A stretch of 7,393 nucleotides of DNA from the NCBI GenBank assembly GCA_938038645.1, contig CALHTA010000072.1, forward strand, positions 1 through 7,393. The letters run 5' to 3'. Both the position numbers and the translations under genes were made by a program. This document shows positions 6,575 to 7,393 of this stretch, one piece after another. Under the pieces are notes generated by a model. The model had not been told where the DNA came from. It saw only the letters and a list, made by a program, of their open reading frames with translations, and did no database searches. Origin of the DNA: an uncultured Thiotrichaceae bacterium (GTDB lineage: Bacteria; Pseudomonadota; Gammaproteobacteria; Thiotrichales; Thiotrichaceae). How positions within the stretch are numbered: position 1 is the first letter of the stretch; each line of letters begins with the position of its first letter.

Positions 6575-7393
6575 TTATTCAGCATCAAAAGTTCGATACT
6601 CAAACCAGTCGAAATCAGCATGCAAACCTGTTCCCGACATATCCTGACACGCCATTCCAACAAAATTTCCAGTAAAGCCAACCGGCATCGCGTGCTCATC
6701 TGACAGTATCGAAGCATCATCTTCCCAGCCGGCAACATGCCATTGCTCACCGTCTTTAGAGTAGAAGAAGCGGATGCGCTCATTTTCAATTTCCAGCTTT
6801 AAGTAGATATCGTCCCAACCATCAAGAATATAATCCTTCTCAATGATGTAGCTGATATTGCCCTTCTCACACCGCATAATGCCGAGGCACTTTTCAGCAT
6901 GCTCAGCGCGGGTAACGTAGAGGTAATAAAAAGCATCTGTGTTGTAGAACGCCACTAAACCAGCTAGTTGCTGAATATTTTGTGGTGAGTACTGTAAGCG
7001 GGTTGAGGCTGAAATATGAAACGACTCTTGCCGACGCGCTATTAAGCTTTGCTCAAATTGGGAGGCAATGCTTTCTTTACCATAGAGGCGCAGAAAACCT
7101 GGGCGCTCAGTTAAGCTAGAAATTTGCTGCGGTGCAACTCTGGGGGACTGCCATTCAATCCCTAAGACTTCACTATCAAAGTCATCTAAAACAACTGATT
7201 TTTTTACTCTTTCAGAATGTACGAGGGGTGAAGTAAACTCATCAGCAGGTACAGACTCACCACTTGTAAGCCTTGGCCAATCATCTACCCACTCGATATT
7301 TTGCAGCGCTGTTTCACGCCCTAATATAGAGCGGCCATTATCAAATTGTCTTCTACACAAGTGCGCAAACAACCAGCTCCCATCAGCGTTTTC
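6575..7393 (-). CDS. C-terminal half of a GH43 beta-xylosidase / arabinofuranosidase-type glycoside hydrolase (5' truncated by window edge)
   Basis: The frame stays open to the right edge: 272 codons, reading ENADGSWLFAHLC at the edge, with TAA at 6577-6575. The first part matches the end of the GH43 five-bladed propeller domain, with the conserved 'W-(Y/L)-x-A-H-L' strand followed by ILGRETALQNIEWVDDWPRL. After a linker, a beta-sandwich domain characteristic of GH43 xylosidases (PF17851-like) starts near RPGFLRLYGKES, continues through SLIARRQESF, AGLVAFYNT and ILSDEHAMPVGFTGNFVGM, and ends DFDWFEY. In characterised relatives this domain lends an aromatic residue to close the active site. 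Such enzymes release xylose or arabinose from xylo-oligosaccharides or their side chains. Relatives are about 530-560 residues, so roughly half is present; the catalytic Asp/Glu residues lie beyond the edge. Location in the cell cannot be judged without the N-terminus. It runs in the same direction as the ABC operon but is 198 bases upstream of it. Confidence 0.9.
   Translation of the reverse strand, partial: ENADGSWLFAHLCRRQFDNGRSILGRETALQNIEWVDDWPRLTSGESVPADEFTSPLVHSERVKKSVVLDDFDSEVLGIEWQSPRVAPQQISSLTERPGFLRLYGKESIASQFEQSLIARRQESFHISASTRLQYSPQNIQQLAGLVAFYNTDAFYYLYVTRAEHAEKCLGIMRCEKGNISYIIEKDYILDGWDDIYLKLEIENERIRFFYSKDGEQWHVAGWEDDASILSDEHAMPVGFTGNFVGMACQDMSGTGLHADFDWFEYRTFDAE

Noticed and set aside
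6514..6789. A 91-codon - strand frame overlapping the GH43 end and entering the spacer.
   Set aside because: It is out of frame with the convincing GH43 domain and its product looks like a translated shadow, not a protein.
7370..7372. A TTG codon that could be taken as the start of the GH43 protein.
   Set aside because: The frame continues open to the window edge, and the upstream codons (ENADGSW) match the conserved GH43 strand, so this is an internal Leu and the gene is truncated by the edge.

Overview
The window looks like chromosomal DNA of a Gram-negative bacterium, most likely a gammaproteobacterium. The evidence is the set of protein families, clear AGGAGG-type ribosome binding sites, a mid-range base composition in genes and an AT-rich spacer. 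I cannot name a genus. The gene mix (a branched-chain-amino-acid-type importer subunit, a flavin monooxygenase and a GH43 xylosidase) suits a free-living heterotroph that uses plant- or algal-derived carbon, but that is inference.

Layout. On the + strand, bases 1-111 hold the last 36 codons of a LivF-like ABC ATPase. After 7 bases comes a complete FAD-dependent aromatic-ring-type monooxygenase (119-1402). The two probably belong to one operon that imports and hydroxylates a small organic acid or aromatic compound. A perfect 12-bp hairpin overlaps the monooxygenase stop codon and separates it from the convergent genes on the - strand.

On the - strand, read right to left, is a compact three-gene operon. 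It contains a GldA/DrrA-type ABC ATPase (6376-5414), a 970-residue fusion of a GldF-type permease to a GldG-type periplasmic auxiliary protein (5402-2490), and a membrane-anchored DUF4340 protein (2486-1434). Spacers are 11 and 3 bases. Each downstream ribosome binding site overlaps the end of the gene before it, so translational coupling is likely. Together they should form one inner-membrane machine: ATPase dimer, fused permease with a large periplasmic part, and a periplasmic partner. Relatives were first named from Bacteroidetes gliding motility, but outside that phylum the substrate and function are essentially unknown. This operon is the most interesting item here; it is a recognisable, under-characterised family rather than a wholly new system.

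Upstream of the operon lies a 198-base spacer that is only 27% G+C and holds candidate sigma70-type promoters and weak hairpins. Beyond it, running off the right edge on the - strand, is the C-terminal half of a GH43 beta-xylosidase-type glycoside hydrolase. I saw no tRNA, rRNA, CRISPR array, insertion sequence or phage gene.
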